DNA of 64,000 nt from Cinnamomum chago (taxonomy: Eukaryota; Streptophyta; Magnoliopsida; Laurales; Lauraceae): the NCBI GenBank assembly GCA_038049695.1, contig CP142452.1:66407501-66471500 (forward strand), in the 5' to 3' direction. The notes below the pieces were generated by a model. That model was not told the origin of the DNA, searched no databases, and saw only the letters and a list, made by a program, of their open reading frames with translations. Position numbers and translations under genes: made by a program. Below are positions 23,070-37,200 of this stretch, in pieces; positions within the stretch are counted from its first letter, which is position 1; each line of letters opens with the position of its first letter.

Positions 23070-26000
23070 CTCTTCCCTTCCACTTTCGCTTGGTACCTAG
23101 AAGATCAAGAGACCTCCAACCTTCAAATCATCTCCACCATCTTCTTCCTCAAGCTCTACCAAGCCCATCCATCCATTTTCAAGTTGTTCCTCCTCATACC
23201 CTAGGTGAGTTGTTTTCTTTGTAATAGTTTGGTTCTTTCTAAGGGATGAGATAGGTTAGCTCATTAGCTCTATTTCTTTTTATTTGTGTTAGGTTTTGAG
23301 TATGTGAGTTTGATTTCCAAGATAGTTTTGAGCTAGGGTTTGCTCCAAGGTGTTCTCTTACACAAGTTTGGGATTGACCAAGGTGTTGAGACTAGGTGGC
23401 TTTGATTGTAAAGGCTTTGGGAGGACTACTAGTATTGTTTGGATTGTTTTGGACTTTAATTGAGCGATTGATCGATCGAGAGTAGTTCCTCATTCATTTG
23501 ACGATTCTTGTTCACGTAAGATAAGCCTAGCCTCTCATTGATTGTACCGATAGGATTCTTTGAGTTAGGTACCACTCAGCTGTTAATGTCTACAGGTACC
23601 ACTCAATTGTTAATGTCTAACATTGCTGGAGCACCTCTGTGATGAGACTTTTGTATTGTGAGTGCAAATCAATTACGAGATGGATGTACGCCATTGGATA
23701 TCGCAAAAGAGAGGGTTTTGAGGTTTGTTACCTTGGGTATCATATTGACCGGCCTATTCTCCCATGCTCATTCTTTACCACAACCCGGTACGAGTAGGGA
23801 GAGCAGTGATAATATCTCGTGGTGATTAACCTATGTGGACCGCCTATTTGTTAGGATATGTTCTTAGATCTCTGTATTATTTGATTTTTCGTTTTACGAG
23901 ATTCACACATTATTTGCTTAGTTCATCTGTCATTCAAATTCATTACAATCAGTGTCTTTACTTCTATTTGATATTTGCATATCTATTTTTACTTATGTAT
24001 ATCCACTTGCTAGCTATTCGTAGTTTGATGATACTATCCATGGTGCATAAGTATCGAACTCACCGATCTCGAGGAGGAGACAGACGTTTCAGGTGTGATG
24101 ACTTCCATTAGAGGTGTGCGGACGACATAGTTTGAGTCGTTTAACCCCACACCCGAGAGCCTTCACGATCCATGGATATATTTTTTTGTACATCTTTTGT
24201 TGGGCCTTGGTTTTGATAAAGGCCCCATAATTAAAATACTTTTGTTAAACTTCAACTATAGTAATGGGATTTTATGCTTTGCTCTTAATTGTTTTAATTA
24301 TTGCTATCATCTGTTAATTATGTGTTACTGAAGCTTCCACTATATTTAATTGTGAACCGAGGAAATGTTTACACCTCACCGTGGACTTCGATTCTTAGGG
24401 ACAATGATTTGGGATCACGTGGATTCTAATTATATTAGAAAATTTTTAATTGGCCCCTAATCTCACGCACCCAACTATGGGGACGTGACACCATCTGCTC
24501 TGCCTCTAAAATAAAATTTTCACTATTTTGGTCATTTCAGCTCTCGTTATATTAAAAAAAGGCGCAATGGGAAAAATAAAAAGTAACAAACATAAAGTTT
24601 GAAAAAGGAAATAATCTTAAAAAGGAAATTACTTGCTTTAAGCCCTCTTACCTTGAATGGAGCCATTTTCAAAGCTAGATTTAGGAACTCACAAGTAAGA
24701 AGGACAAACGATCCAAGAATAAAAGGGGAAAAAAAAACAAAGCTTTACAATATCCTTTTCTGTTGGAACTGTACATGCTCCTTAGCAAGAATATGTTTCA
24801 GCCATTTCCGTCTGTTCAATCATTTCAGTATATTTGGTCCAGTTGTCAGTTGTAACAAAGAGTGATTGTAAAAAAAAATTATATACATTCTTTCTATCAC
24901 AAACCTTACTGAAATAAAATGTTTGGGCCATTTAGCCAAAATTAAACATAATTGACAACTAATCTCAGTACAGTGGGACTTTTGTACAATAAAATTTGTG
25001 ATATCGGTCTTCACCAGGCTGTTAAGAGACTAATGATGTGGATTATGGTTATCGGGGAGATGTTAAGGATCAGGTTAGTTAATACTGACGGGTGATTCTC
25101 TGAGTGCTATAAGTTTGGTTACCAATACTGCAAAACATCCAGAGGCTGAATTTTATAGTGAAAGAGATTAAAGAAGACTGCCAGTTATTGAGGGTGGAGT
25201 TAAGCATACCTTGACAAGTGAAAGAATAAGTGGACTCATTACTAAGCAAGGAGTTGAAAGACTGGATATGTACCATGATGCCCAGATATGGCAAGGACAC
25301 CCAATGTGGCAGGGACATGGATTTTACATATAAAAGGTGAAGTATCAAATATGATACATTGCCTCTTTTAAATTGACTAGGCATCATAGGATATGTATTG
25401 ATGACCCATGATGTAATCTTTTCTTTTTTGCATTGCTAGTGGTGCAAGCCACTTATATTACTAGAACATTTTTTCTACTTCTCTCTTTTGATCCCAATTC
25501 TTGTTTTTGGCAAATTCTTGGCCAGGGAATATCTGGATATTCTCAAAATTTGGGTCCTTGAGATATTATAAGGAACTGCAGAAAGTTTGAATAATGAAAA
25601 ATGTAGAGCATAAATCACACACATATTTTGGACGTATTAGTTATGCATAAACTATCATGATAATATTGAATTATCTAGGTCTATCAATTTCTTGAAAAAA
25701 TATTGACAATATTTGTGACTGTAAAAAAAGTACCTGAAGACTTACCAATGTATTATGAGGGCTCTCGTAATACCATCCATTAATGAATCCTGCAAAGATT
25801 CCTTCTGCTGCCATCACATATACAAGCATGGCGTTCATGCCAATCCACTCAAGTGGTAAAAATACCCAACGCAGCCCCAAAACATCGACCTGGCACATTG
25901 GTGAAATAGATAGGATGGCTAAAATGAAGTTTCCCAATCTAATAGTAGAAACAACACTGAAGATGAGCATGACTCAAAAGGATATTGGGATCATGGTTCA

Positions 26001-28030
26001 AAATAGCGGCCGCTACGCATTATCAGCCGTAGCGATCGAGGCCGCTATGCTATTTTAAAAATAGCGGCGCTACGGTCTAAAACCTAATAGAGTCAAGTAA
26101 TTTTAGTTTTAAACACTATTTTTCCTATTTCTTCTCCTCAATAGTCTTTCCAGAAGTTATCTCTACCCCTATATGGTTTCAAATCACTAAAGAAATACAA
26201 TATTGTTTGCTATACAAGATTCAAAAAAAATTGACCATTTAAAAAATTCGCACCGCTACACCGCTACGTATTACTGCAACTGCTAGGTAGCGTTTTGGCC
26301 ACAGACCGCTACGCCTGCCGCAACCGCTATTTTGATCCTTATTTGGGATAAATCAAAAGCCCATAAAGATTGGATACAAATATATGATTTGGTGAATATG
26401 ATAGGATAGTTCTTATCCAGTTTCTTTCCTTGTTCGTGTGTGTAGCTTTTTAGGTGATGTCTGTGTGGTACTTGATGTCCCTTTTGTGTTTTCTCCCTTT
26501 GGGGTTGTTTCTCTTTCGAGTGTTAGCTTGTCAGTATAGTTCTCTTGTAGTGCTTGCTTTTAATTAAAGTAACCATTCAAAAAAACCAAAAACAAAAAAA
26601 CAGTAAAGGACTGTCCCGATGGACACAATTAGACTGTTGGTGACTAGTCCAGCCTCTTTGTATTGCATTGCATGCGCTCCTAAAGTAAAATAGTGGATGT
26701 CTACAATATATCTCATATAATTAAAAAAAAAAGAAGTTAAGTATGGCCACATTTGGCTACTTGCCATTTGAAAGCGAAGAATATTATTTGCCGAATTTTT
26801 TTTTTCTTAGCTGGTAGAGTTTCTCAAATTAAAAGAATTTCTCAAATTAAAAGAATTAAAAGAATTGAAAGGTGTCAATGAAAACCGCAAAACAAAGGGA
26901 AGGGGGGAAGCCTAACTCAATAAAAAAAATATATAGTTAACACCTGTCAAATGGTTTATAGAGAACCACAGAGGATGCATTACATCACACCAAGTATCCG
27001 TTAGAAACTGCGAATACAATGACTAACAGCTGTTTCAAAGAGGGAAAACCTAGTAGAACTCTACTCATCATTTTAGTCATTTATGACAAAAACAGCATAA
27101 ATAGAAGGTTTTCATATGGCATACCAGAACATAAAAGGTGGAGAACACCAATGCTGCAGCACCAGCCGTAAGACAAACATAACTGAGGCTGTAAAGCTGT
27201 TTGTTTAGAGGAATTGCTGGAAGTAAACAAGTAGCATTATTAGAACTGCTGGAAGGGAAAGATACAAGACCAAGATTGGTAACACAATTTAGGAAAAAGA
27301 CGGGATGCGACAAAAGAGGCTCCCTATTCTACAGGAAAAAAAAGCATAAGATGGTAACCTAACCATTTGTAAAATGAAGAATTATCCCAGAAATGAGGAG
27401 CACAAATCCCATTACTGTCCAATGTTTCAATCTATCTGAATGACCCTGGAACAAGTAAAGATGTGAGATGTGGAAGCCAACTCAAACCAAACTTTGTATC
27501 ACCAAAATCATCATGTGAGCCTAATCCCCTCAATCTGGGGTCGGCTTTAAGAGCTCCGCATTCCTACTCCTACTTTTTAAACAAACTACAAACACAATAA
27601 ATACAACTTAAAACAAACCTTCATATGTAAAAGCACGCGCCCACAATGTACTCCAATGATTGTAGTGAGAATGGATGAAATTGAGCTGCATTGATACAGA
27701 AGAAACATAAGAATTTAATTCCAATAGAGTCCCAGGAGCCACCAGGGGTTGCCCTAAGTATCAGATTCATAACTGACAGAGAGACAATATCTGCCTCTAC
27801 TACGTTAATACCTTCTTTTGAACATTTGTGATGAACATTTGTGATGATCCAAACTTCCTATGGATTTCTCTTCTTTTACGTCACTTTGAATTCTTCGCAA
27901 AGCAGTGGTTCTTTTAAGCTTATTTTCATCAAAATCAGATAAAGAAAGTGATGCAGCCTCATTTGTACTTCGGGCTTCAGCCCCTATGATGGGCCTAAAA
28001 CTATATTGAAAATCATGAAAATGCTTCATG

Positions 28031-28069
<39 letters not shown>

Positions 28070-28240
28070 GAACTTGTGTGACTAGAAGGTACAACACAAG
28101 GCTGGAGCATATTATTCGTAGAGTTCCCAGGTGCATTCCACTTGACATTGTAACTGGCCATGGAAAGAGAATAGAAATTGGGAACAGAATTCCTTTATAC
28201 ATAAGTTCACAAGCAATGTGAGAAAGTGACTAAAGATAAC

Positions 28241-28283
<43 letters not shown>

Positions 28284-31200
28284 TGGTTAGCCAATATGTC
28301 AGTTACTTCATTCGAAGTACACTCCAGCCAATTTCAAAGATCCCAAATATCCCTCATGATATGATCCCATCTCCATGGAATCACCTCCCATAACTATCCA
28401 CTTATTGTGTTATGGACGAAGTATCTTGTTTTGAAAACCTAGAGCACCTCGTGGGTCTCCAGAATCTTAGCCTTAATTGTCAGAAATAAGCCAAAGAGCT
28501 ATAACTCATAAACAAGACAGAATGGAAATGGATTTGATGATCTCCTTGAGGATCCATCCTTGTATTATATAGATCAGAAATGCCCAATCTTGGGCTACAA
28601 TTACAGTCAATCAAATCTTCCTATTTTAGTATGTATTGCTGTACAAGAATATAATATGAGATCAGAAATGCCCAATCTTGGGCTACAATTACAGTCAATC
28701 AAATCTTCCTATTTTAGTATGTATTGCTGTACAAGTCTCTAATATGATGGGCTTTGCAGATGGGTCATGAATGGGCCAAACTTATATGGGCTTATGTTAA
28801 CACCCTCCCTCAAATTGATGCGGTGGAATCAGTAAGCATCAATTTGCTGGATAAGAATTGATGGCGTGGGCGAGGGAGACCCTTTGTGAAGATGTCTGCA
28901 ATCTGGAGCCCAGAGGAAATGAACGGTAGGGAAATGACGTCCCGTAGATACTCATCACGAATGAAATGACAATCAACTTCAATGTGCTTGGTCCGTTCAT
29001 GAAAAACTGGATTTTCTGTAATACGAATAGCACTAGTGTTGTCAGCATGGAGAGGTATAGGTGAGCTTTGAGGAAAACCGAGATCGGAGAGTAGCCCACG
29101 AAGCCAAAGAATTTCAAAACAGGCAACAGACATGGCGCGATATTCTGCTTCTGTGGAAGATCTTGAAACTTTATCTTGTTTCTTACATTTCCAGGATATC
29201 AACGCATCACCAAGATACATACACCACCCAGTTGTAGTTGTGGACAGACGGGTGTCTGTACAACCTGCCCAATCAGCATCGGAGAAAGCAGTGAGATTTA
29301 GTGAGGAGCCTGCCGGAAAAAATAGACCACGAGTAGTCGTACCAAGAAGGTAGCGAATAATTCGTCAAACAGCCATTAAATGAAGATGCCTTGGTTGAGT
29401 CATATACTGGCTGATCAGGTTAACAGCAAAGGAAATGTCGGGGCGGGTATGAGTCAAGTAGATCAAGCTACCAACCAATTGCCGATAGAGCGTGGCATCG
29501 GGAAGAAGATCCCCACTATCCTTTGAGAGCTTCAAATTCACTTCAAGAGGAGTATCAACCGGAGTTGATTGCTGGAGTCCTGCTAGTTCAATGAGGTCTA
29601 GAGCATATTTGTGTTGGTGCAAGATGATTCCTTTTTCTGTTTGATGAACTTCAAGACCTAAGAAGTAGGTCAAGGGACCCAAGTCTTTCATATGGAATGA
29701 TTGATGCAATGAGGATTGAAGCTTAGATATCATTGCGGAATCAATTCCAGTAATAATGATGTCATCAACATAAACAAGAAGGATAGTGATACCGCTGGGA
29801 GACTTATGTAAAAACAACGATGGATCATACGGACTTTGCTGGAAAGCCAACAAAAGCAAGGCGTCTCGAAATTTTTCAAACCAAGCGCGAGGAGCCTGTT
29901 TAAGGCCATAGAGGGAACACTTTAGTTTAGCCACATCTGAACTACTGGAAGGGGAATACCCGCGAGGAAGACACATATAAACCTCTTCTTTAAGATCACC
30001 ATGAAGAAAGGCATTCTTTACATCGAACTGAAGAATGGGCCAAGCTTGAGATGCTGCAATGGCAATAATCATCCGGACAGTAGTCATCTTTGCAACTGGA
30101 GCAAATGTTTCATCATAGTCAATGCCATATTCTTGGCGATTACCAAGAGCGACCAGGCGAGCCTTGTATCTGTCGAGAGAGCCATCAGATTTCAGTTTGA
30201 CCGAATAAACCCATTTACACCCGATAGGTCGAACTGTAGGGGGGCAGGTAACCACATCCCATGTATGATTAGTCTGTAGAGCTTCTAATTCTTCGGACAT
30301 AGCTTGCCGCCAACATCCATGTTTCACAGCTTGAGAGTAGGAAGTGGGAATGTTAACAGAAGCGAGAGTGGCAAGAAAGGCTGAATGAGAATACCCATAG
30401 CTATCAGGAGGCCGAGAAACACGCGTGGTGCGTCGAAGAGTGGGCATGATAGCTTGTTTTGATGTAGTGGCTAGGGGAGTTGGATCAGGTGCCGGATCAG
30501 GTGGATCTGGAATGGGCTGTATCGTAGCAGTGATTGGTTCCGTGCGTCGCCGATATACAATTCCAGGTTTGAACCTTTCAACAGAAGGCGAAGGAGTATC
30601 GGATGAAAAAGGTGGTAATATAGCCATGGGAGGTGAAGTGAAAGAATCAGGTGTGTGAGAAAAAAAATATAAATTTTCAAAAAACACAACATTTCGAGAA
30701 ACACGAATTCTTTTGAGAGATGGATCATAACAAACAAATCCTTTTTGATGAGTTCCGTAACCAAGAAAAACGCATTTTGTAGCTTGCGCAGACAATTTTG
30801 TCCTTTCAGAAGGAGGAAGATGAACAAAACAAACACATCCAAAAGGGCGAAGATGTGTATATGTAGGATGAGAGTTAAAGAGACGGAAATATGGAGACTG
30901 ATTGTGAAGTTTGGAAGACGGAAGCCGATTAATAAGGTGAACGGAAGTGGATAGAGCTTCCGGCCAGAATCTAGGGGGAACAGATGATTCAAGTAGCAAG
31001 CAACGAACCATGTCAAGCAAATGGCGATTCTTCCGTTCAGCAATGCCATTTTGTTGTGGAGTGTGAGGACATGTTCGTTGGGAGATAATCCCCTTAGATT
31101 GGAGGAATTCTTGAAAACTATGTGACACATATTCTCCACCTGAATCAGAGCGGAGAACCTTTATGCAGGTGGAGAATTGTGTTTCAACATAGGCCAGGAA

Positions 31201-34200
31201 TGTTTTAAAAACCTCAAACACCTCTGATTTAGCCCTTAAAAAATAAACCCAAGTGAATCTGCTATGATCATCGATGAATGTGACAAAGTATTTGAAGTGA
31301 GAATGAGAAATAACAGGTGTTATACCCCAAACGTCACTATGAATTAAATCAAAACATTTTTCTGATATAGAGGTATGCATAAAAAATGGAAGGGTTTTGC
31401 TTTTTCCTAATTTGCAAACAGAACAATCAATATTGACATCAGAAGCAGAAAACTGCATTTTATTAATCAAACCAGAATTTTTCAAAGATAACAATATGTT
31501 CGAATTAGGATGTCCTAATTTTTTGTGCCACAGATGCACATTATTTTGAAGAACACTTGAAAAAGCTAAAGGAGATTCATCCCTAGGTTGTATAGGCAGA
31601 CTAAGCGGAAACAACCGGCCGCACTTAGGCCCCTTCGCGATCACATGTCCCGTCCCCTGATCCTGTACAACACAACCAGAAGAAGAGAATGACACATTAC
31701 AATGATTATCTACAAGTTGTCCAACAGATAACAAATTTGTAGATAGGCCAGGGGAAAGAAAAACATGATTCAAAGGCAATTTGTGTAGAATATCGCCTAT
31801 GGCAGTGATAGGTAAATGACCCCCATTGGCGGTTTGAACTTGGAGCTTTCCATCATATGATTGAATATTAGACATGAGTCTGGAAGAGGAAGTCATATGA
31901 TTTGATGCTCCAGAATCAAAATACCACATGGAAGGAGAAGGAAAGGTTTTACCTGAAAGGCCCAAGGTGGAGAATGCTTGGAGAATCATTTGTTGAATCA
32001 TTTCAGGGTTGATAGGAGGGCTGGTAGCAAATTGCTGTGAAGACATAGATGAAGATGGAGAAGCAGGTGTCACAGAGTGAGAATCTGAAGAAGCAATAGC
32101 AGAATAAGCACGTGAATTTCGATTTTCTGGTCGTTTCCTGCATTCAGAAATGATATGCCCGCTAGCTTTGCAGTAGTTACAAACTTTTCTCTTGCACTGA
32201 GAAGAATAATGTCCATACTCCTTACAAGTGAAGCATTGAATTTTGCTCAAATCGTGGGTCGAAGTGTCACGTCTTGGAGGTTTCCCTTTTGCCACATAGG
32301 CAACTTCAGCCAGACCAGTGGATGATTGTTGGGATAGTTGATGCTGAGTGACTATCCGTTGTTCTTCGCGGAGTACTTCATTGAGACATACATCCAAAGA
32401 TGGAGATGGATGTCGACTCATAAGATTGGATCGAACGTTTTCAAATTCAGACCGAAGTTTCATTAAGAATTGATCTCGCTGAGTAATTTTATGAACTTCC
32501 TGAACCCCAGATAGAGCGTCTTCGGTGATAGTGGCATAGGCAATATCCATGTATTCAGTCCAAAGGACGAAGAATCTAGAGTAATACTCCTGGACAGCCA
32601 TCTGTCCTTGAGAATATTGAGCAATTTCATGTTCTAATTGGAACCGACGGGCCGAATTCTCTTGGTGATATATGCGTTTCAGATATCCCCACATATCTTG
32701 AGCATTTTTATATGGCTTAAGAAGTAGGAAAAATTGAGGCTCCACTGCACCCAACATCCAGCTCATAATTTGTGCTTCTTTGGTTTCCCAATCTTCCAAT
32801 TTTCCTTCTTCCGTTGGCTTTTTCATAGTACCAGAAATGTGGCCCCATAATTTTTTGCCTTTCAGATATAACTCAAGTTGATAGGCCCAAGCAGAATAGT
32901 TTTTTCCATTGAATTTAATCAATTGCATTTCATTCTTGTCCATTGTCAACCCAGAGATGACACTAGTAATAGACAGATACAGTAAAAAGCATAAACAGTG
33001 GGCAGCAACAGCAACAAGGAACAATCCATATTAATTGCAGAAAGCCCAAATGGACAGGCCCAGTTTCAATCCACAGATGACAATAGTAACCAGACAGTAA
33101 CAAACAAAGACAGCAGCAACAAGACAACAGCAATAAGGAACAGCCCAGAAGCTATTCGGAATCAACCGATCACAACAGATCTCAGATCTGTATAAATAAA
33201 TGCATAAAACTGGTCCAGGCGACCAAGAAAATCAGTAGAAAACAGTAGGTGAGGCCCACTTGTGATTCAATCTACCAGATCAGGTTGATCAGATAGATGC
33301 TTTACCAAAATATTGAATCAACAGAGAAAAGAGTGCAGCAATCGGATACTTGTGCTTAAAGATGGACGGCTTTGATGACAGTAGATTGCAAAAACTCGTA
33401 AACCCAAGTGGTGATCAAAAAGCCTACCTCTGATCTTCAAAAAATGTTGAAAAAATCACTAAAAACACCCAGAATATCAGGCGACCAGGGCTGTAGTGAC
33501 CTTCTGATCAGAACTGATCTGTCGATGGTTGGCCTCTGTTGATCTACACACACTGCCGTCAGCCCACAGGAACTCTTCTTACGAACTTAAACTAGAAAGG
33601 TTCAGATGGCTCTTAATCTCTCTATTGCACCAAGATGGCTCTGATACCATGTCAGAAATAAGCCAAAGAGCTGTAACTCATAAACAAGACAGAATGGAAA
33701 TGGATTTGATGATCTCCTTGAGGATCCATCCTTGTATTATATAGATCAGAAATGCCCAATCTTGGGCTACAATTACAGTTAATCAAATCTTCCTATTTTA
33801 GTATGTATTGCTGTACAAGAATATAATATGAGATCAGAAATGCCCAATCTTGGGCTACAATTACAGTCAATCAAATCTTCCTATTTTAGTATGTATTGCT
33901 GTACAAGTCTCTAATATGATGGGCTTTGCAGATGGGTCATGAATGGGCCAAACTTATATGGGCTTATGTTAACATTAATAGCACCTTTTATCCCCACCAG
34001 ATCTAAAAAGGTAAGCAAAGTCTACCCTAGTTTGTTTCTTAGTGGACCTCCTATGTTGGTTGGTCCAGGATTGCCTTGAACTGTTCCATTGACAACAAAT
34101 TTGCACTCCATGCTCATCCAAATTACCCCCACCTATCAATGATAGCACCCAATTTGCCTAAAGTCGTGAATTCCTTTCTTGAAACAGCCTAGAAAGTTAG

Positions 34201-37200
34201 TCTAACTTTTCTAACATTCAAGTCTTTTCTTCAGAGTTCAGACTTCGCCTTGAGATTGAATAGTTAGATAGTATTCATGTTAGTCTTAACATTATTATTA
34301 ATATTGTTATTATTTTTCAGAACCATATCCTGATGCACAGTCGGTCTAGTGCTCCTTTTCTTGAAGCACACAGAAACATTGGATATCCTGCAACTTAATT
34401 GAATACTCCTTTGTTTATGGATAACAAGCTTCATACACCAAAATTGGGATTCTGCCTTGATGGTTCTTATTGGCTATGGTAAGTGGTAGTCTACATTAGA
34501 ATGGTAGCATAGAGAACATTTTTTTTCCTTCATCTTTCAGGCTTCAGATCTTTTAAAACTGACCAACAAATTGTGGTCACTATAACATATCTTCAGTCAG
34601 GCTATTGACTCGGATGGTAATCTGACTTGGTGAATTTCAATATCCAAGTAAAATCATCTATAAATATAATGCCTATAATACAGCAAGGATGTGGCATCAG
34701 CGCAAATATATAACTTTTAGACTAAAGATTGAAATATGTAAGGGGATATAATAAGATGGTTTACCTATTTTTAAGTATCTTTTCTTATTCGTTTATTTTC
34801 AAGTATTTGGCTAATATGGAAAATCACTGCCGCCATTTATGAGCCTAAGTATTGCAGAAGATAAAAGAAGGATACTCCACTGATTCAAGAAATCAAATAG
34901 GAAAGCAAGTATATAAGTGCATAGCCAATCGGCCTCATGAAGACAGTATATTACACAAGAAGGTAAAGTAGATTATCATAGAGTTACATTTACACAATTA
35001 GTGTATGCAGACCTTAGAATGCCTTCAGGTTCAAATGGTGCTTGGCACCAAAATGGAGCATCCTTCCGGAAAGGCCCCTCATAAGGGGAGTGCTCAGTAC
35101 AAGCCTGCATCTCTTCAGAAGGTGTAACAAGTTCTATTAACAAGAAATAGTGCAAAAGACAACAATCTAAAAGAAGTCGTCATCATTAACTTAATATAAC
35201 GAAAATGCCACCTTTGATCTTCTCCAAGCTGGATGTGGATACATGTGGTTGATTCCCAGCACTTTTCTATCAATATATCCTACAGCATTACAAGGAGGAT
35301 TTAATTTTCCTCGCACGCCACAAGTCACCTGCATATTCAGAGGAGTCTTAGGTCTTCAATAATTTACTAATTAAATGAGGATGCATCGATCTTATTTTAT
35401 GTGACTGTTAATCCAAGCAGAACAATAAAACATTGAAGCATTGGGCAAACAAAGAAAATGGAAACAAATGACACCATATGAACGATCAATTTGGAAAACT
35501 CACAGTTTTGGACCTCTGTTATACATAATCCATAGAATATACTTTACTAGGAAGCACGGACACCTCTCCGGGGCCGTCGTGTCCGTGTCGGACACGGACA
35601 CGCTCAGACACGCTAAAAAGAGTATTCTATTTATTATTTTGTATTTTATATTCCGGACACGTTGGGGACATGCTTGGGACACGCTGGGGACACACTGACC
35701 TCTTTTAATTGGAAAAAAAAAATTAGAGTAAAAAAAAGAAAAGAAAACGGGGCTGTTTGTAAAAAGTCATAACTTAAGAGGAAAATGGGGCTCTTTTAAT
35801 TCGTCCATCCAACTCCAGCCCTAAATGAAAGAGAAAAAAAACCCCATTCGTCCGTCCAGCCCTAAACGAAAGAGAAAAAACCACATTCGTCCGTCCAGTC
35901 CTAACGAAAAAAGAAGAAAAAGAAGATATGCTATGTCGGCGTGTCCGTGTCCATGTATATGATTAGATTTATTATTATTATTATTATAATTAAATATTAA
36001 CGTGTCCCTGACGTGTTCGTGTCCTACTTTTTTGAGAAATGCTGTGTCGGCGTGTCCGTGTCATGTCATGTCCGTGTCCGTGCTTCTTAGATACTTCAGA
36101 ATGAAAATATAGTAAGCAACGTACCAAAATCTGACAAAAAATTTATGAATCTCATTAGCGCTGGACAGCATTACTTCAGAGTTTCTCTATACCTAAAAGA
36201 ACATAGTGGTTCTAGAGACATGTCTTGCAGAATTTACATGTTTAACCATTTTATCTTAGACCCAATCAGAGTAACTTTAATAGCTAAATTTAATTTGACA
36301 GGAAGACAAATTTTCAAGAGAAAACTGGAAACAAAGAGGTGGAATGGAATGAGATGAGTGAGGATCCTTTGGAGGCTCCTCAATTTATAATTCATTAATC
36401 ACTATTCTTGGAAATATTATAGTAGGTGAAACCCCTTTTATTGGGGTGGTTTACAATCATAATCTAATATAAAAGGAAAGCAAAATATTCTACAGAGGTC
36501 AGCTTATTTGTGTCTATCAGGATTATTAAAACTCAGGTCATGTGGGGTCAGGTCCCATGGACCATACGGGCCAAGTGGCCCATTGATCAGCTTTGATAAT
36601 TGTGGGTTGATATTTTCCCAACGAATTGTATTAGTTTGTCTTGCAAAGTATCTTGGCCAAAAGGAAAAAGTGCACGAAAACTTCTTTTGCAATTGTATAT
36701 AATATAACTTGTATCAGAGATACAAAACCATGTTGTTTGAAGCAGAAGTCACTTGTATTTGATCAGAGGGAACTTATATCTTTCACCACGAACGTGAAGA
36801 TAAAGAGCACTGCAATGAGTATCTGTTTATAGCAGCAAACTATGGTCATATCATAAAATAAATAAAACCGCTCTAACATCACTTCTTCTTTTCTTTAAGA
36901 AAAAATCTCTCTAAAATCACATATCATTCATCTAAAAAAAGTATATTTTTACAAAAAGATGGATAAGAAGGCCTTACAGTGAAAATCTTCCCATAGTCAG
37001 GGCTGTCACTGTTGTGCACAGTGAATTCCCAGTCAGGAACGTGTGTCCCATAAATTGCCGCATGGTAGACAACAAGAATGCATGCCCCAAGAAACCTGAA
37101 AAACTTGAGAATTGGATAAAAGAATGTGCAAAGATTGTATCCATGGTTGAAAGACATCATTAAAGACAAAACAAATTACCACTGCCACATGTATGCTCTG

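Larger units (their letters stand above)
28478..33974 (-). mobile_element. Ty1/copia LTR retrotransposon, young and nearly whole
   Basis: A 5497-bp element with perfect target duplication TTAAT (28473-28477 and 33975-33979). The two 325-bp LTRs differ at only about two positions, so the insertion is recent. On the minus strand: 5' LTR 33650-33974, primer-binding site TGGTATCAGAGC (33638-33649, initiator tRNA-Met type), gag, protease, integrase, reverse transcriptase, RNase H, purine tract (28803-28817) and 3' LTR 28478-28802. The coding region looks almost intact, with about one break. It sits in intron 8 of the HGSNAT-like gene, in the same transcriptional orientation. Confidence 0.95.

Noticed and set aside
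27510-27600. Segment 'gcctaatcccctcaatctgg' with 'ggtcggct' in intron 9, considered as a SINE
   Set aside because: It resembles a common plant SINE-like tag, but no pol III boxes, tail or target duplication could be found in the 173-bp intron.
29365-33024. A 1219-codon minus-strand open frame that could look like a host gene
   Set aside because: Gag, protease, integrase and reverse transcriptase motifs plus flanking LTRs show it is the copia element's coding region, not a host gene.
35441-35698. Plus-strand 85-codon frame and a minus-strand frame over the GGACACG repeats
   Set aside because: They come from the repeat-rich end of a TIR element inside intron 6.
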